Assembly: GCA_036345935.2 (NCBI GenBank)
Contig: JADWOT020000006.1
Span: 15,536,519-15,600,518 of the forward strand
From: Taenia hydatigena
Lineage: Eukaryota; Platyhelminthes; Cestoda; Cyclophyllidea; Taeniidae
Length of the DNA: 64,000 nt
Direction: 5' to 3'
The notes beneath the pieces are model-generated. The model was not told the origin of the DNA and did no database searches. It worked only from the letters and a program-made list of their open reading frames with translations. The position numbers and the translations under genes were made by a program. This document shows positions 25,101 to 38,807 of the stretch, one piece after another (position 1 is the stretch's first letter; every line of letters begins with the position of its first letter).

Positions 25101-28100
25101 TTTAATAGGCCAGCCACGGTCACATGCTCACGTGCATGCATCGCCTTGGATGAAATGTTAGGCCAGTGTTATGAAAAAGCAGAATGCTATTTAAATGATC
25201 ACTTGTTTTGAAGCACAATAAACCCACGGACAGATGGCACACATTTTAATGCAAATCTCAACTCGGAACGATATTATAGGGGCATTTACCTGTAAACAAA
25301 CGCAACGGGTGGGAAATCGAGTGTGGCGGCTTAAGTAGTAACTAATGATACTTGTATCATTTCTGTCTTATTTGAATATTAGTTAAAGCGTGAATACGGA
25401 GGTCATCAACCTTTGTAGCTGTCCAGCCGCATTGAAAAGATGTGTGCGCCCTCGCTTCAAGGTCGGTATTATTTACTCGCTGTCTGCCCACTCAAAATCG
25501 GCCTGGTCATATTTGCCGTATTAATTGGGATATGGGATCTTTCACCTTGGTTCACGGAGGGCAGAAAGATGCCTCCGTCTAAATGGTCGAGCGTTGTCTA
25601 CAATTCCTAGCCTCCCAACTTTGCGTCAGGCCTCAGGTGCTGAGTTTAAAAGGAAAAAAAGTCGCATATGCTAATTCAGCTTCAAAGTAGTTTATTACCA
25701 CCCTTTTGGATATTGCGGTTGCGTACTTAAGTCTTTTTCCTGTCAGTAATTGCCTCACCCAGAACATAACGGAGTCAGATAAGAGCTTATAGGTATGCAC
25801 TGACTTGGCCCATTTTTGCCTGAGGTAACATTCATTTCTGCGTTTTGGTGTTATTTCAGCTTAATCCCATTTGTTGCAGTTCCTAGCATTCAGCATCAAT
25901 GTGGATTTGCCGATACCTTTCGTGCTATTGTCCACTTTCGATCGCTTAAATTTCCTCACATGCGACAATGCTTTCCTGTGCTCACCTTTTACTTTCATTG
26001 AACGTTCGAAACTATCCACAGAGATGAGGCTGTCTGCTTTGTGATTGCGCGCCGTTTCTCGTGCCTGATCAAAAATCTAGTTCAGATCCCTATTCAGCAG
26101 TCTTTCGCTGCTTCGTGTTGTTTCATGGTGCATTTATCCGCGTGTCTTGTTCTTCCTTAACATTGTGCAAACGGTCGTTTGACTCTATGATATCAGATTG
26201 GAATCTCTCACCTTCCTTTAAGAGTAAAAAACCAAAGGCGCATCTCTTAATCCGACTTAAACCTTTATGAGCCTTTAAATAACCCTTGAAGCCTTCTGGA
26301 CTGATGAATAGCCTTGTGTACTTCCTACAAATTACCGATGGTGTTCTCCCCTATTAGAGCTGCACATTATTGCCAATAAGGTGACTCAATGTTGTGAGCT
26401 CTATCTTGACACCAACCACTGCACGAAAAATGATTTTTCTCCAATTGCAGTCTATGCACTCCTCAACTATTTTCTGTAAGCGTTTCCTATCCGCATTCGT
26501 TTTCTCATCTGCTAAGGAGAACATCTTTTATCCAACGGTACTGGGATAAAATAGCTACTTTCTGTTCACATTCAGAATCAGTTGCAGCAGGATTGCACAA
26601 ATATTTTTTGTCGTTGTGGTGTAGCTGTCCTTATTACATCGTGTAACACATTGAACTTAAAAATGTGCTGTGCATCAATCTTCCCACAAGGCTGCGTGTT
26701 TGTGCACTGTTTACATGCTTTTAGAATGCAATACGCAGGTCTATTGGTGTTAATGTAACTTTTTGCCCTTTTTCCTAACAAGGAAAGAGGCCCTGGAGGG
26801 GCTATTCCCCAGCCTATTTACATTTTAACCCCAGGGGCAGTGTGGGCGCATGGACGTGCTTTTTCCTTACCATTGGGAAAGCGCGTCCTTGCACTTCGTT
26901 CCTATCGGTGCAGACGAAATGAACTCGCGTCTGTTGCCGTCGCACCTCCAATTCTACCCCAGGAACTAGGGCCACGCCTGCTCTTTTGTCATAATCATTA
27001 ATTCTTCGGCGAATCACTGTATAATTGTAGCTTTGAGCACCGTTGATGCCCTCTCTAGAAGGACCAACCATTGATCACCACTGCGCGGCAATGGCTTTAT
27101 TCTCTTGCTTGGAGGAGAGTAATGCCTCCTTGTTGTCAGCATATTTCTGACCATTACATGGTCACATATTGCTTACATCGCACGTAAGGTGTATCAGACA
27201 AGAGTGGAGATTTTTGTTTAATAAAATGTGGCAACTACACCGCCCACTTAAATTGACAGGAAACGGTCGGCTCGCCCATGAAAGGACACTCATTTCAAAT
27301 TTTAAAAAAGTTCATTAACTGGCCACCAGGTTTTTCGTGTTAATAACTAAACAGATGATAGCATTTCTATGGCTTTCTCTGCAAACACTGTTCTGTACCA
27401 TTTATTGTTTATCCTTCAAGGGAGTGGATTTATGACCACAAAAGACCAATGTGCTTGCGCTGAACAATAATTTAAAAAGCAACCCTGTGGTGCGTTGGGA
27501 TTCGTGAATTTATCATATATGTATACTTGTGGATTTCTTTACGTAAAAAAGGAAAAAAAGTTTTCCCTTAACCTACAGCCGCCGAAGAGACCTACTGATC
27601 TGCCGACGCAGTTGGGCAACAAGACAGAGTGCGCCCTGCTAGGCTTCGTGCACACGTTGGGTGCCTCCTACGAGGACATTCGCCACCAGTGGCCAGAGGA
27701 CTCCCTCCTAAAGGTCTTTACCTTCAACTCCGAGCGCAAGTCCATGAGCACGATCATCCGCAGCCTCGATCAGAAAAAGCGTGGCCTCACCGTCTTCACC
27801 AAGGGTGCCTCGGAGATGGTACTCAAAAAGTGAGTGTTTGCGTGAAATCAAGGCACATTAATGTGTAAAATTTCGACTCCTCTCATGGGACACAAATGCA
27901 CGCCTCCACGTGGGGTCACTTCATAACAATGTAGCAAACACAAAGACCCCTTTTTGTAATCTCCGCAACTGGTAATTATTTTTTGTACATTACTACGTGA
28001 CTTACTGCCTCGTGCCTCATATCTGCTCTCCTAATCGTCTGGTGAAGAGAAGATGGATTGAAATCCGCACTGTCGGAGTTTATACATGATATTAAAGCAT

Positions 28101-31100
28101 CTGCATCTCTTGGATTGTGTCTCATCAATATTCACACTTAGTTGCCTAGTCAGCGTTCTCGCATTCAGCTGAATGTCTGCTTCGACATTGGCACCCACTG
28201 AATTGGTGATAGTTTTCCCTTCACATATAATATCTGTTTACGCGATCTGGCCACGCGTGTACTCGCCTCGCTTGCGTCGAAGACTAACTTCCAATGCTAT
28301 TTGCGAAGCTGTGAGGTCATGTGTGCATGTCTGTTTTACCCTTGTCTCTGATTCATTTTTCGCATGTTCGGAAATCATCAATAATTTTAAGGCTAAACCG
28401 CTTTTGCAGCTTTAGAGCAACAAATAAGAATTTGGTCACGAAAATTCAAGATTCTTGCAATTATTATCATTCCGTTGACTTCGGCTTTGCTGGTCATCGC
28501 CCAAATTTCATGGTTTTGATCCCTTTTTTCTTGATACCGTTTGCTGCATGTTCATTTTGTAAACAAGTCTATTTAGCCGCCAATGTAGTTAGTCTGACAC
28601 AAAATCATCGTATTCTCTTCGTCTACTTATGATCTGGCTCATCATATTTTGTTCATTCCCTTTTTTCAGATTAAACCCCATGAGTTTTGTTAATAAATAA
28701 GTTTTCGTCTTTTATCCTGGTTTCGCTCAAAAGCACCATTGATGGTCCGCTCAGAGTATTGCTCTTGTTACACTTTATCAGTTGGTACTCAGCCAAAAAT
28801 TTGTATTAGTTCTTCATTTTTCGCCAAAAAACTACTCTCTTTTCTATTTAATATGCACTTCTTGAGCTTTGCAGTATTTTAGCGCAGAGCGCACATCCAA
28901 CGGTGATTTTATGACGAAATTCTCAGCACGTCCTCTTCATACTACCATTGCATTAAAAAGTAATGGCTTCAAGTGGATGCTTCGAGGGTTGAATTCGGGG
29001 AGCCCACTCTAAATAAAGTCCAGTATTTGATTGATTGTTGCTCCTTGCGTGCCTGACGTTGGGAGGTTTTCTAGATAGCGCTAATCATCAGTTTATTCCT
29101 GATTAGCTGTCAATGTCAGTGCAGCAAACTGCCTGTTCTGGGGCGTGGGATTTGAAATCACATAAATAAGACACCGCCCATCTTGTGACTTGCCCTGTGC
29201 AGGTTGTGAAGGTGACCTCATACGGCCACTGATTACGGTAGCAACTTTCAGTTTAAGGATCGTAGAAACCATTAAATTTGTGCATAGATTTCGTCTTTAC
29301 GCTATTCTTTCTCGTAGTACATTCCGTCTGTAACGTTATCTAAATAGTCTTTCTGCTGTTACTGAGTCAAATCAATTGGTTGCACATTTGCGGAGTCCAA
29401 TTTCAATTGTAAGGCAAAATATTAACCCCCTAATTGTTTTATACCATTGCCTTTGATATACAAAATCCTTGTATTTCTTAAATAGGCACCACTGTCTCTT
29501 CCATTTGACTCCTATGGATCTTCAACTTCCTTCCATTGCTTTACATAATCCTGAGCAATTGAAATAATCGACTCATTAGTGCGATGCTATATGCGCCTTT
29601 ACACAACCTAGTTCCTTATGTGACTACAAGAATCCTCGCTTGGTGATATACATGTAACATACTAACTTTGTTCTCCAACATTGGCGCTATCGAAAAGTGT
29701 TACCGGGCGGATAATGTTTCTTTCGCTTAAAATGTAGGATCCTATCGCTTTTGTCATCAGAGTGATGTTTAGATGGTATTTGGTTCAAATAGCATTATCT
29801 GGTTCTCCACTTTCAGCTCGTATAAACACCTTTTTTCTCCAATTCATCAGCGAGCTTTTGTCTTGATTTCTGAGAGGTGCACCGAAGTGCCGAAGGTGTT
29901 TAAGAGCTAACCACAAATGTAAGGTTTAAATCCGCCTCATTTCAGACATAATATTTCGATCAAGCATGATAGTAGGCAGCATCCAAACGGCTGTGCTCTC
30001 TTGATGCCACCCTCTCTCGCCACGCCCTAGCAGCTCCTTTCTCACTCGCTCACATGCGCATGCAACACTGTTGCGGCAATGCAATATGCATCGCTGTGAT
30101 GTGGCTGTGAGATCACCTGGGAGAACTGTGGCTGTGGCAATTAGTGATCGCCTGTGACCGGGCTCCTCTCCCTCTTCTCCCCCGGTGTAATGCCGACGCG
30201 AGGAGAGGGGCAGGGTTTCGGAATCAGCCTTCCCAATCACCTGTTTGCCCTCCCCTGTCCCACAACTGCCTTATTTATTACTGCTCCTGCCGCCCCTCAT
30301 GTGTGCACGTACACTGTAATTGTCGCCCTTCGATCAGGCCATAATTAGAGCCTCTTGTACCACTTTCATTACCATTTTTTGTCTCTACGTTGTCGCATTT
30401 CGACTTCTTTGGTTTAATTCCAGGCTCATTTGATTCTCCTTAAAAATGTCCTTATAACTAAGGTCAAAAAGCATTCCCAATATATGATTGCCCTAATGGA
30501 ACTGAAAGGCTATTGTATAACTTTCGATGCCAAATCAGCTGCTGGTACTGCCAGTTACTTCATGCCCTGAGCAGCTTATACTGCTTCACTTTATGGTAGT
30601 TCGCACTTCTGCCTCACTGCTTTGTTCTGTTGCTGTTGCTGTTACTACTGTTGGTCATTCGACAGTGCCGTTAACTTTAGTTGGTATGTCACCGCTTGGT
30701 GAAAAAGTCCAGACAGGTACTTTTTTTCCGAGCCAAGATTTGTCCACCATCGCACCAACATTGATTACTCAGTCGGTTTCTCCTCCTCCATCGGGGCAGG
30801 AGAGGGGTGGCGCAGGAAAGCATTAGCGCCTCTGCCCCGGGTGTCTTCCGAGTTGATCTACGCTCACGCAAACGTCCCATTTTTCAGGAGCTTAATGCTA
30901 CCTTTTTTAGCAAGCTCATTCTCCTAGATGGGCGATTGAGTTTCTTGCTGAGTTTAATATCGGCCAGTGTCATGTCGCTATTCTCCCTCTAATATTGATA
31001 AGGTGCAATTGTTTAATTTGTAATTTTATAACCCAACTCCTTTTTTGCAAGACTCGAAGTGAATTTCAAACGGCAGCTAAGGTTCATATGCCCTAAGCCT

Positions 31101-34100
31101 AAAATTAATATCCACTAACCATTGTAATAAAGGCTAAATATTCCATGGCTAGCTGCCTATCAAATCACTTACTGGCTGTAAGTTTTTGGAGGCATAAATC
31201 TTTCGCTCTTAATTTACGGTACTACTGCGTTATCTCACCTTCATATTAAGCAGAGAGGGAGGACAACCTATTTCCTAATGAGAACTTGTGGGAAAGGTTT
31301 TTGTTATTATTATTGTTATTCCTTTTGGTGGTCTTCCGATGCATGTTTCTTGCTTACTCCCTCTGCCAATTGACAGTGCAGCATATCGGCGTTATGCACA
31401 TGCCTCCCCCACCCCTGTGCCACCCTCGGTGTTTGGGAGAGTGCCACTTTCCTTTCCCCGTACTAGCCGCTCTCTTGGCAATGCCGATATTCTAGTTCCG
31501 CCCTCCGATGTTCGTGCAACATTTCCTTATTACTACTACCATTAACCAGAAGCGTTATGCAACAAGTCTTTTTTCGTGAATAGAAGATTTTTCATCTCTT
31601 TAACTGCGGCCAATTCTGATGATTTTTGGGAAAGATTTTGGTAGCTATTTTTGTCTGCAACTTGAAACAGCCTTTAGGGATTACTTGCATGACTTGAAGT
31701 GGGTTTAACGCTAGCGTTTAACCCAGTTATTCGTATTAAGCTTCACTGCATCGAAATTTTGCTCGATATGCATTTTTGAAAAATTATTTGGTCCTTCATT
31801 GTAGTTCTAGGCCTGATTCATTTTGTCGCGAATAGCTTCGCTTTCCAGTTTCAAAAGTAGCACTGAGTAGGCGCCGCGTTCTCTTAAACAATTTCATTCT
31901 TTCATTATTGAATTTCCTGGACTTGTAATTGAAACATCAACAATTCTTAGTGCGGGTGAATCCCTATGAAAATTTGCTTTATTAATAAGAAATTTGTCAA
32001 GTATCTGAGTTCTTTTGTCTTTGCTTATAAAATTTTGAGAGTAAAATTAATGTTTATTTGGGTATTTCTTCCAGCGTTCGAGAGTTTGAATCCGTTTATC
32101 TGAAGTATTTTTCCTCTCTACTTGGATTCATATCCCCCTTTCAGATGTTCGTTCATACTCGGCGCTGGTGGGGAGCCCTTGCCATTTCCACAGTCGGCAC
32201 AGGAGGAAATCGTGAAGACGGTTATTGAGCCCATGGCCTCTGACGGTCTACGTACCATCGCAATCGCCTACAAAAACTACGTTGGCACTGGTGCGTCATT
32301 TCTTCATTCCTTTCATCACATAATCGTTTTCTTTTTCCCTTTCGCTCAAATCAGTCTGTTTTGTGCCCGCAAGTGGCCAGTTTGCCCTTCGAATCTCATC
32401 GCGGTCTCAACTGGTGTGTACTATTTGCCAAAGGAAGGCTGATGTTCGCCTAGAACTTTTCACTGCTGTAGCACGTGTTGACATTGGCGCCGCTGTCTAT
32501 AGATGTGTATCCACAGATTTTGACAAGCTCATAGATGGCCATTTGGCTGAAAGCAGTTATGTTTGCCTGAGGGAAATCGTAACGTAAGAACGTGTTCCAT
32601 TGGAGGAAGAGATTCATTTGTGTCACTTTCTGTCTCCCGTATATCGGTGCCCGTTTTCACTCAGCTTTTCATCGAGATAACACGATTTGTGAAGGAGCCC
32701 ACACTTTTAGTGGCTTTAACTCTACCATAAATCTCAAACTGTGGGACATTTCAAGTGGAGACATCAATTTATTGAGATTTGGATAAGTGCTCACTTCTTT
32801 TAAAAGTTTCCCCAACATATTCATATCAGTTTTTCCCCTTTTTTATAAACATTCAATAGAAATACCAGATATACAGAGATAAAATGAAATTTCCTATCTT
32901 GATGTCGAATAACTTTTCATTTCTAGTTCACGCATTTCAAGAAATGTTTTGACAAGAACTTTGTCATTGCTATCGATTTTGGTGCATATTAGTGGTTTAG
33001 CAAATGGGATTTCCTTCCACCCATATCTCGTCTTGCACAAATTATTTCCAAATAATCTTCCCGTTTGCATGAAGGCGGTAAAACTTCTTACAAATATTGA
33101 AACGGCTGCAAACTCTCAGCAGGAAACATGGATGAAAAAGGTGAAATCTAGTGAAAAAAAGACGCGTTAATGCATGTATGCCCATACTGTCTAGTAGGTG
33201 TGACTCCGGAGATCAACGAATTCGTGCTACCGGGTGGGAGACGTGCAGATCTGGAGGACGAAGCTAACCTGATCTGTGATCTTACATGCTTGGGAATCGT
33301 GGGCATTGAGGACCCGGTGCGACCGGAGGTCCCTGCGGCCATCCGCAAGTGCCAGCGTGCCGGCATCACTGTGCGTATGGTGACGGGCGACAATATTAAT
33401 ACGGCACGCTCCATCGCGCTGAAGTGCGGAATCATTTCAGAGGGAGACAACTACACCATTCTAGAGGGCAAGACCTTCAATCAGCGCGTACGCGACCCCC
33501 GCACGGGAAAAGTCAAGCAAGAGCTCATCGACCAAGTCTGGCCCTCGCTGCGTGTGCTTGCGCGTTCCTCGCCTCAGGACAAGTACACTCTCGTCTCGGG
33601 CATCATCGACAGTCATGTGACGCGTTCTCGCGAGGTCGTCGCGGTCACTGGAGACGGCACCAATGATGGGCCCGCCTTGAAGAAAGCCGACGTTGGCTTT
33701 GCCATGGGCATTGCGGGCACCGATGTAGCGAAGGAGGCCTCCGATATCATCCTCACTGATGACAACTTCACCAGTATTGTCAAGGCCGTAATGTGGGGTC
33801 GCAATGTCTACGACTCAATAGCCAAGTTTCTCCAATTCCAACTCACTGTCAACGTGGTCGCTGTGATTGTCGCCTTCGTCGGTGCCTGCTTCATTACAGT
33901 GAGTCGCCCGGTTGGAACCCTATATCAGGGCTTCTTACTTATGCAATCATGGCAAATATTTGTCGTCAAATCTCTTTGTGTGCAATATTTTATTGATCGA
34001 TGGAATGAGATATGTAAAACTACTGCTAGAATGGGGCAAAATCGCATCTAGAATGAGGTTACAGTGAACATACATCGCTTCACACAGGAACACTAGATTC

Positions 34101-37100
34101 GACATTTGATATGCGAATTCACCTTGTTTTTATGAGTTACCTATCGTGTTTACCAAACTGTATTTGAAGGTATTCACAACCGTCCACCGACATTCGAAAG
34201 CTGTGCCCTGCTTGTCTTGCCTTTATTACACCAACATAGAAATTGTTTTGTTGAAAACACACATTTGTGAGTCCCTTCAATGCGCCTCGATTTGCATCTC
34301 AAAAGGGGTCAATTTAATCCTGAGGATGTACCGTGCATCATTGACAAAGCAAAATCACTATTATGCACGACAGGGTTTTTGAAATATGCGTAAATTTTGA
34401 GCCGATTAATTTTTATGCATACCTTACTGCTTTAATACGGGGTTTACATTCTTTTAAAAGTTGGATTTGAAAATCTTCTTGATCGACCACGCTAACAAAA
34501 AATAAATGATGCCCTCTTTTGGGTTGCGCTGATTATTAAATGTTTAAGTTCACACCACGATGTGATCTTTAAGTTGACGATTAGTCGCTAAAATAAATCA
34601 CTAGAATAACTTTCTTAGCTGTAGTGATTTATTTTCGAAAGCCCACAGCCATTCCTTCAATGAGAGTTATTCCTTATCAGGCGCAGACTAAACTCACACG
34701 TTAAATGACCTGGATTCCGCTACTGCACAGCTTCACTAACCGCAGAAATACCATTTCCCTAATTGATATTCTTGATCAATAGGTTCAAAATTCCACCTCT
34801 AGTAACGCTTATATTTTTTCTTAATAATTATGCCGTAAGTGCGAATATTTGTGTTAACTAGCAATCCTAGTGAGTGCTCTTCCCTCATGCAGTGTACCGA
34901 ACGCATCAACTGAATCCCCTTTTGAAATACTGGTATTTCCGCCAAAAGTGCGAAAGAGGTTGAGCATCCTACTTGTTTTGCCTTCAGGACAGTCCCTTGA
35001 AGGCGGTACAAATGCTGTGGGTGAATTTGATTATGGACACTCTGGCCTCATTGGCTCTCGCCACGGAGATTCCCTCAGAAGAGCTGCTTGAGCGGGCTCC
35101 CTACGGTCGCACCAAACCTATCATTGGACGCGCTATGATTAAGGCCATTTCGGGACAGGCCGTCTATCAACTCACCGTCATCTTCTATCTTATCTTTTCA
35201 GGCAAGCTCATCCCTTGATTATTTGATCAATTTATCGTCGCCTCACGCTCTACTCCTGAATGTTGTGTGTTCTCTCACATCTCCATCACCCCAGCTATGT
35301 AGGAGCGGGGAGAGAATGAAATTATAGTAGGAATTGGGTTCATCCCATCTCAAAATAGTCCTTGAGGCCACGAGCGACGACTGGTGGTCTCTCTCAGTCT
35401 GGAATATACTTGCATGTCTATTCAGAATATGGGGATATTTAGTTCCCACCAAACCAAAAAGCAGGTGTGTACCTTTTACGTCAAATAACCCATTGTTTAG
35501 GCTATAAACCTCACTGGCGGCTGCGTTTGCAAGCCTGTAAATAAAATCGGATTACTTTTTAGGTGAGATTCTTTTGGACGTAGACAGCGGCCGGGGCTTG
35601 TCGGCACAGGGTCAGAATCGACCAACTGAACACTTTACCGTCATCTTCAACACCTTTGTCCTTATGACACTTTTCAATGAACTCAACGCCAGAAAGATCC
35701 ATGGTCAACGCAATGTTTTCGAGGGGCTCCATCGAAACCTTCTATTTGTCTGTATCTGGGTCACCACCTTTATCTTACAAGTAAGCACACTCCCCCCCAC
35801 CAAATTTCACCTAGCTAACTTGTCATTTCCTTTCAAGTGCTTTTGAGTTTATTATTTTGTCTTCAGCCCAACTTAGTTTGGGTGCTTTTGAGAATTGGTT
35901 TTGTGCCCTTGCTCTTCGAATTTGCGAGTTTTCCCGTCTTCCCTCCCTAGGTGATCATCGTTCAATTCGGTGGCTATGCCTTCTCAACACATCCATTGAA
36001 TGTGGAACAGTGGCTTTGGTGCATCTTCTTCGGTCTTGGTTCTCTTATCTGGGGACAGGTGCGCAGTTTCTTTTTTCGTTATCATTCACAATTAATGCCA
36101 GAGATGTATCTTTTACACTCTCAGTATAGTAAGATTTCGAGTAAAGCCTTAGCTCATTGGCCAAGATTAATTATCCCCATCACTCCTCCTGTATTAACAG
36201 TTAGTGATTTCGGTGCCGGTGTGGGTTATTCCAAAACACCTAATTCCACGGCGCAAACGAAAGCCCGTTCCACGCAAGTCGGTGCTCTACCAGGAGTTAG
36301 CATTGACTCCAGAAGCTGGTGTTGCCTCTACCGGCGATCAGATGGCTGTGACGGCTGGGGCGGGAGCAGCTGTGGGTGCGATAGGCGTGCCTGTCGCTCG
36401 CCCTGTGGTCTCCGATGAGGAGGAAGGGATTTCCGAGTCTGAGATCGAATCAGAAAGTGAGGAGTCCGGCGCTGAGGACACCGGTAGTGGTGACTTAAAG
36501 AGCACCGGCCAGATCCTTTGGATTCGTGGGCTTTCAAGACTTCAGACACAGGTACGTTCCTCGGCAGTGTTTGGGTCGTCGTCACCACAATCGGTAGATT
36601 ATTTATATCTTTTATGCTTAAGTAAATAACCCTGATCACTTTTTTATTTTGCTCTTCCGAACAAGGCATGATAATATCCGTATGCATTATAAATATGTGT
36701 ACATCTGTATTATTACAATTTGCTTCCCACAAAACCATACCTCACCTCCTCCTTGTGTGTGCTCTTACGATCACCTCCTTCTGGCATGCGGCCCTCCTCC
36801 CTGTTCCTCCCGCTGTGCACCCCACTCGAAGCGATTGGCGTGAAAGGCAGCTCTCCTGCTCAAGGCTACAAATTGTGCCTGGTTAACTGGTTTGTGTCCG
36901 TCTGTTTGTGTGGGTGTGTGCCTGCCTGCACTCCCTCACATAATGGAGCCGCAAGTGCTGCTGGGAGGTAGACTCCTCTGATTGCACCTGCATGCAGCCC
37001 AACACTTATGTATGTTTGTCCCTACGTGAGCGTGTTTTTGTATGAATTGCAAACACTTCCCGTCTAGGCTAAAAGGGAGGCAAGGTTATGAACGTATTCA

Positions 37101-38768
37101 AAATGTTTTAATGACTTATCTCCCTAAGTAATAGATTCAAGTTTACTCGATAAGGTAGCATGCGCATTATTGAATTGGATTTGCACTATTTTTTCCCTTC
37201 CCTGAGGTTGATTTAAGGGGAGGAAGTAAGGTCGTGATCTGCGCTCCTGCATTGATGAAAAGCGTTGGAGTGGGGCTGATGTCTGATGCTCTTCGTATTC
37301 ACATCCCCTATCTAAGCCATTGCAGTTGCTAATGGTTTGACTTTCTTATTTAGTTTTTCTCACTGCTAGATGAGCTAGTTTGATGGGAAATGTGGTGGGA
37401 TAGTGGGTTGGGGGATAATACAAGCTACTCTGAGGGAATGCACCTACTCTTCTTTTGAGGCTAGTAAAACTTATGTAGAGCCATACTAGCAGTGGTGCTG
37501 TTGTCGGCGGCTCTGGCAAAGCTATTCCGCAATGGTCGAGGTCGTTTTTTAATGTACCAGTAGTAGTAATTCATTATGAGGCTCATTTTTGTTGACAAAT
37601 GCTGTGCTTTTAAAACAGGATCTTTGTTCGCCAAATTGTGGGACAAAATCATCATAGAATGTGAAGGGTATGTAGAAAAGTCCATGTCTAGGTAGTTAAC
37701 CCATTTATGTTGGCTTTCACGCATTTATGGACGCGAAGTCTTCCTACAAGTGGCCAGCAGCCTGTTTGTCTGGCAGTTCACTTCCACCCAACGCTTGACA
37801 ATTCAGACAGTAATCAAGTAATGGCTTTGGAGAGATTATAGATCTCGTAGAGCTGCGTGCACGTAGACACCCTTTTCGTTCGACTCATGTGTGTTTTCGC
37901 GACCTCAGACGTTTTCAGTAGCATTAGAATTGCTACGATTATTTTCAAAGGTGCTTGAGGTACTCAATTACGACTCACATGTAACTGATGCTGAAGTGTA
38001 TCGGATGATGTGTTGCCTAGTTGTACACATTGCCCGTCTGGCAGAAAATGGATATTGGCACAATACGCCTAGTTTAGGATTTTGAATTATGAATTTTTCA
38101 TTCGCTTGACAGTTTGCTTGACTGTCACGTTTGGGATCTTTTTCTCTGCACTGGGCTGATTATTTTGTCCTTGAGCTGATTTTGATTATAAAAATTTGGA
38201 AAGAAAACACTAGGTTTCATGAAAGCTCACGGGATCATCAAAGTAGGAAATTATGCCTTAATCGGGAGAATTCATCTTTGTGCTGTTCAAGACGGTAAAA
38301 ATAACTTAACAAAACTATAGGCCAAGACTCACATCTTCATTTACCAAATTAAACGCTTACACTGTTATTATAGGCTCATGTGTTTGCAGATAACTTTAAA
38401 ATGTAGAAGGCTGTTAAATATGGAATGAATGTAAGGAGGTTCCTACCAGCAGCATTTGAATGTGTATGAGTGCGTGTCAGTATGTGTGTTTTTGTGCTTG
38501 GTTTCCGTCTGTGACTACACCAAGTTGTCGTAAGCCCTTCTGACGCGGATTATTTTTCTCCCTTTTCTTCTTCGCGACTTCAATCGATCCTTTGGCGATG
38601 CTCCCTCCGCCGCGGACTCGACACCGCTGTCGTCAATGCCTATTGGCTGCTCACATCCATCCATCCACCAAACCATACGTTCTTCCTCCTTCCCTGATCC
38701 CTTCCGTTGTTCCTCTCTCTTCCTCTCGTTTTTACCCTCTCTAACCTCCTCCTTCTGTCGATCTCTCA

Positions 38769-38807
<39 letters not shown>

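Noticed and set aside
37891..38085. Possible fourth PMCA terminal exon ([20 protein letters not shown])
   Set aside because: The CAG acceptor puts the frame out of phase with exon 15 (a stop follows in phase 0), and the sequence has no calmodulin-helix pattern.
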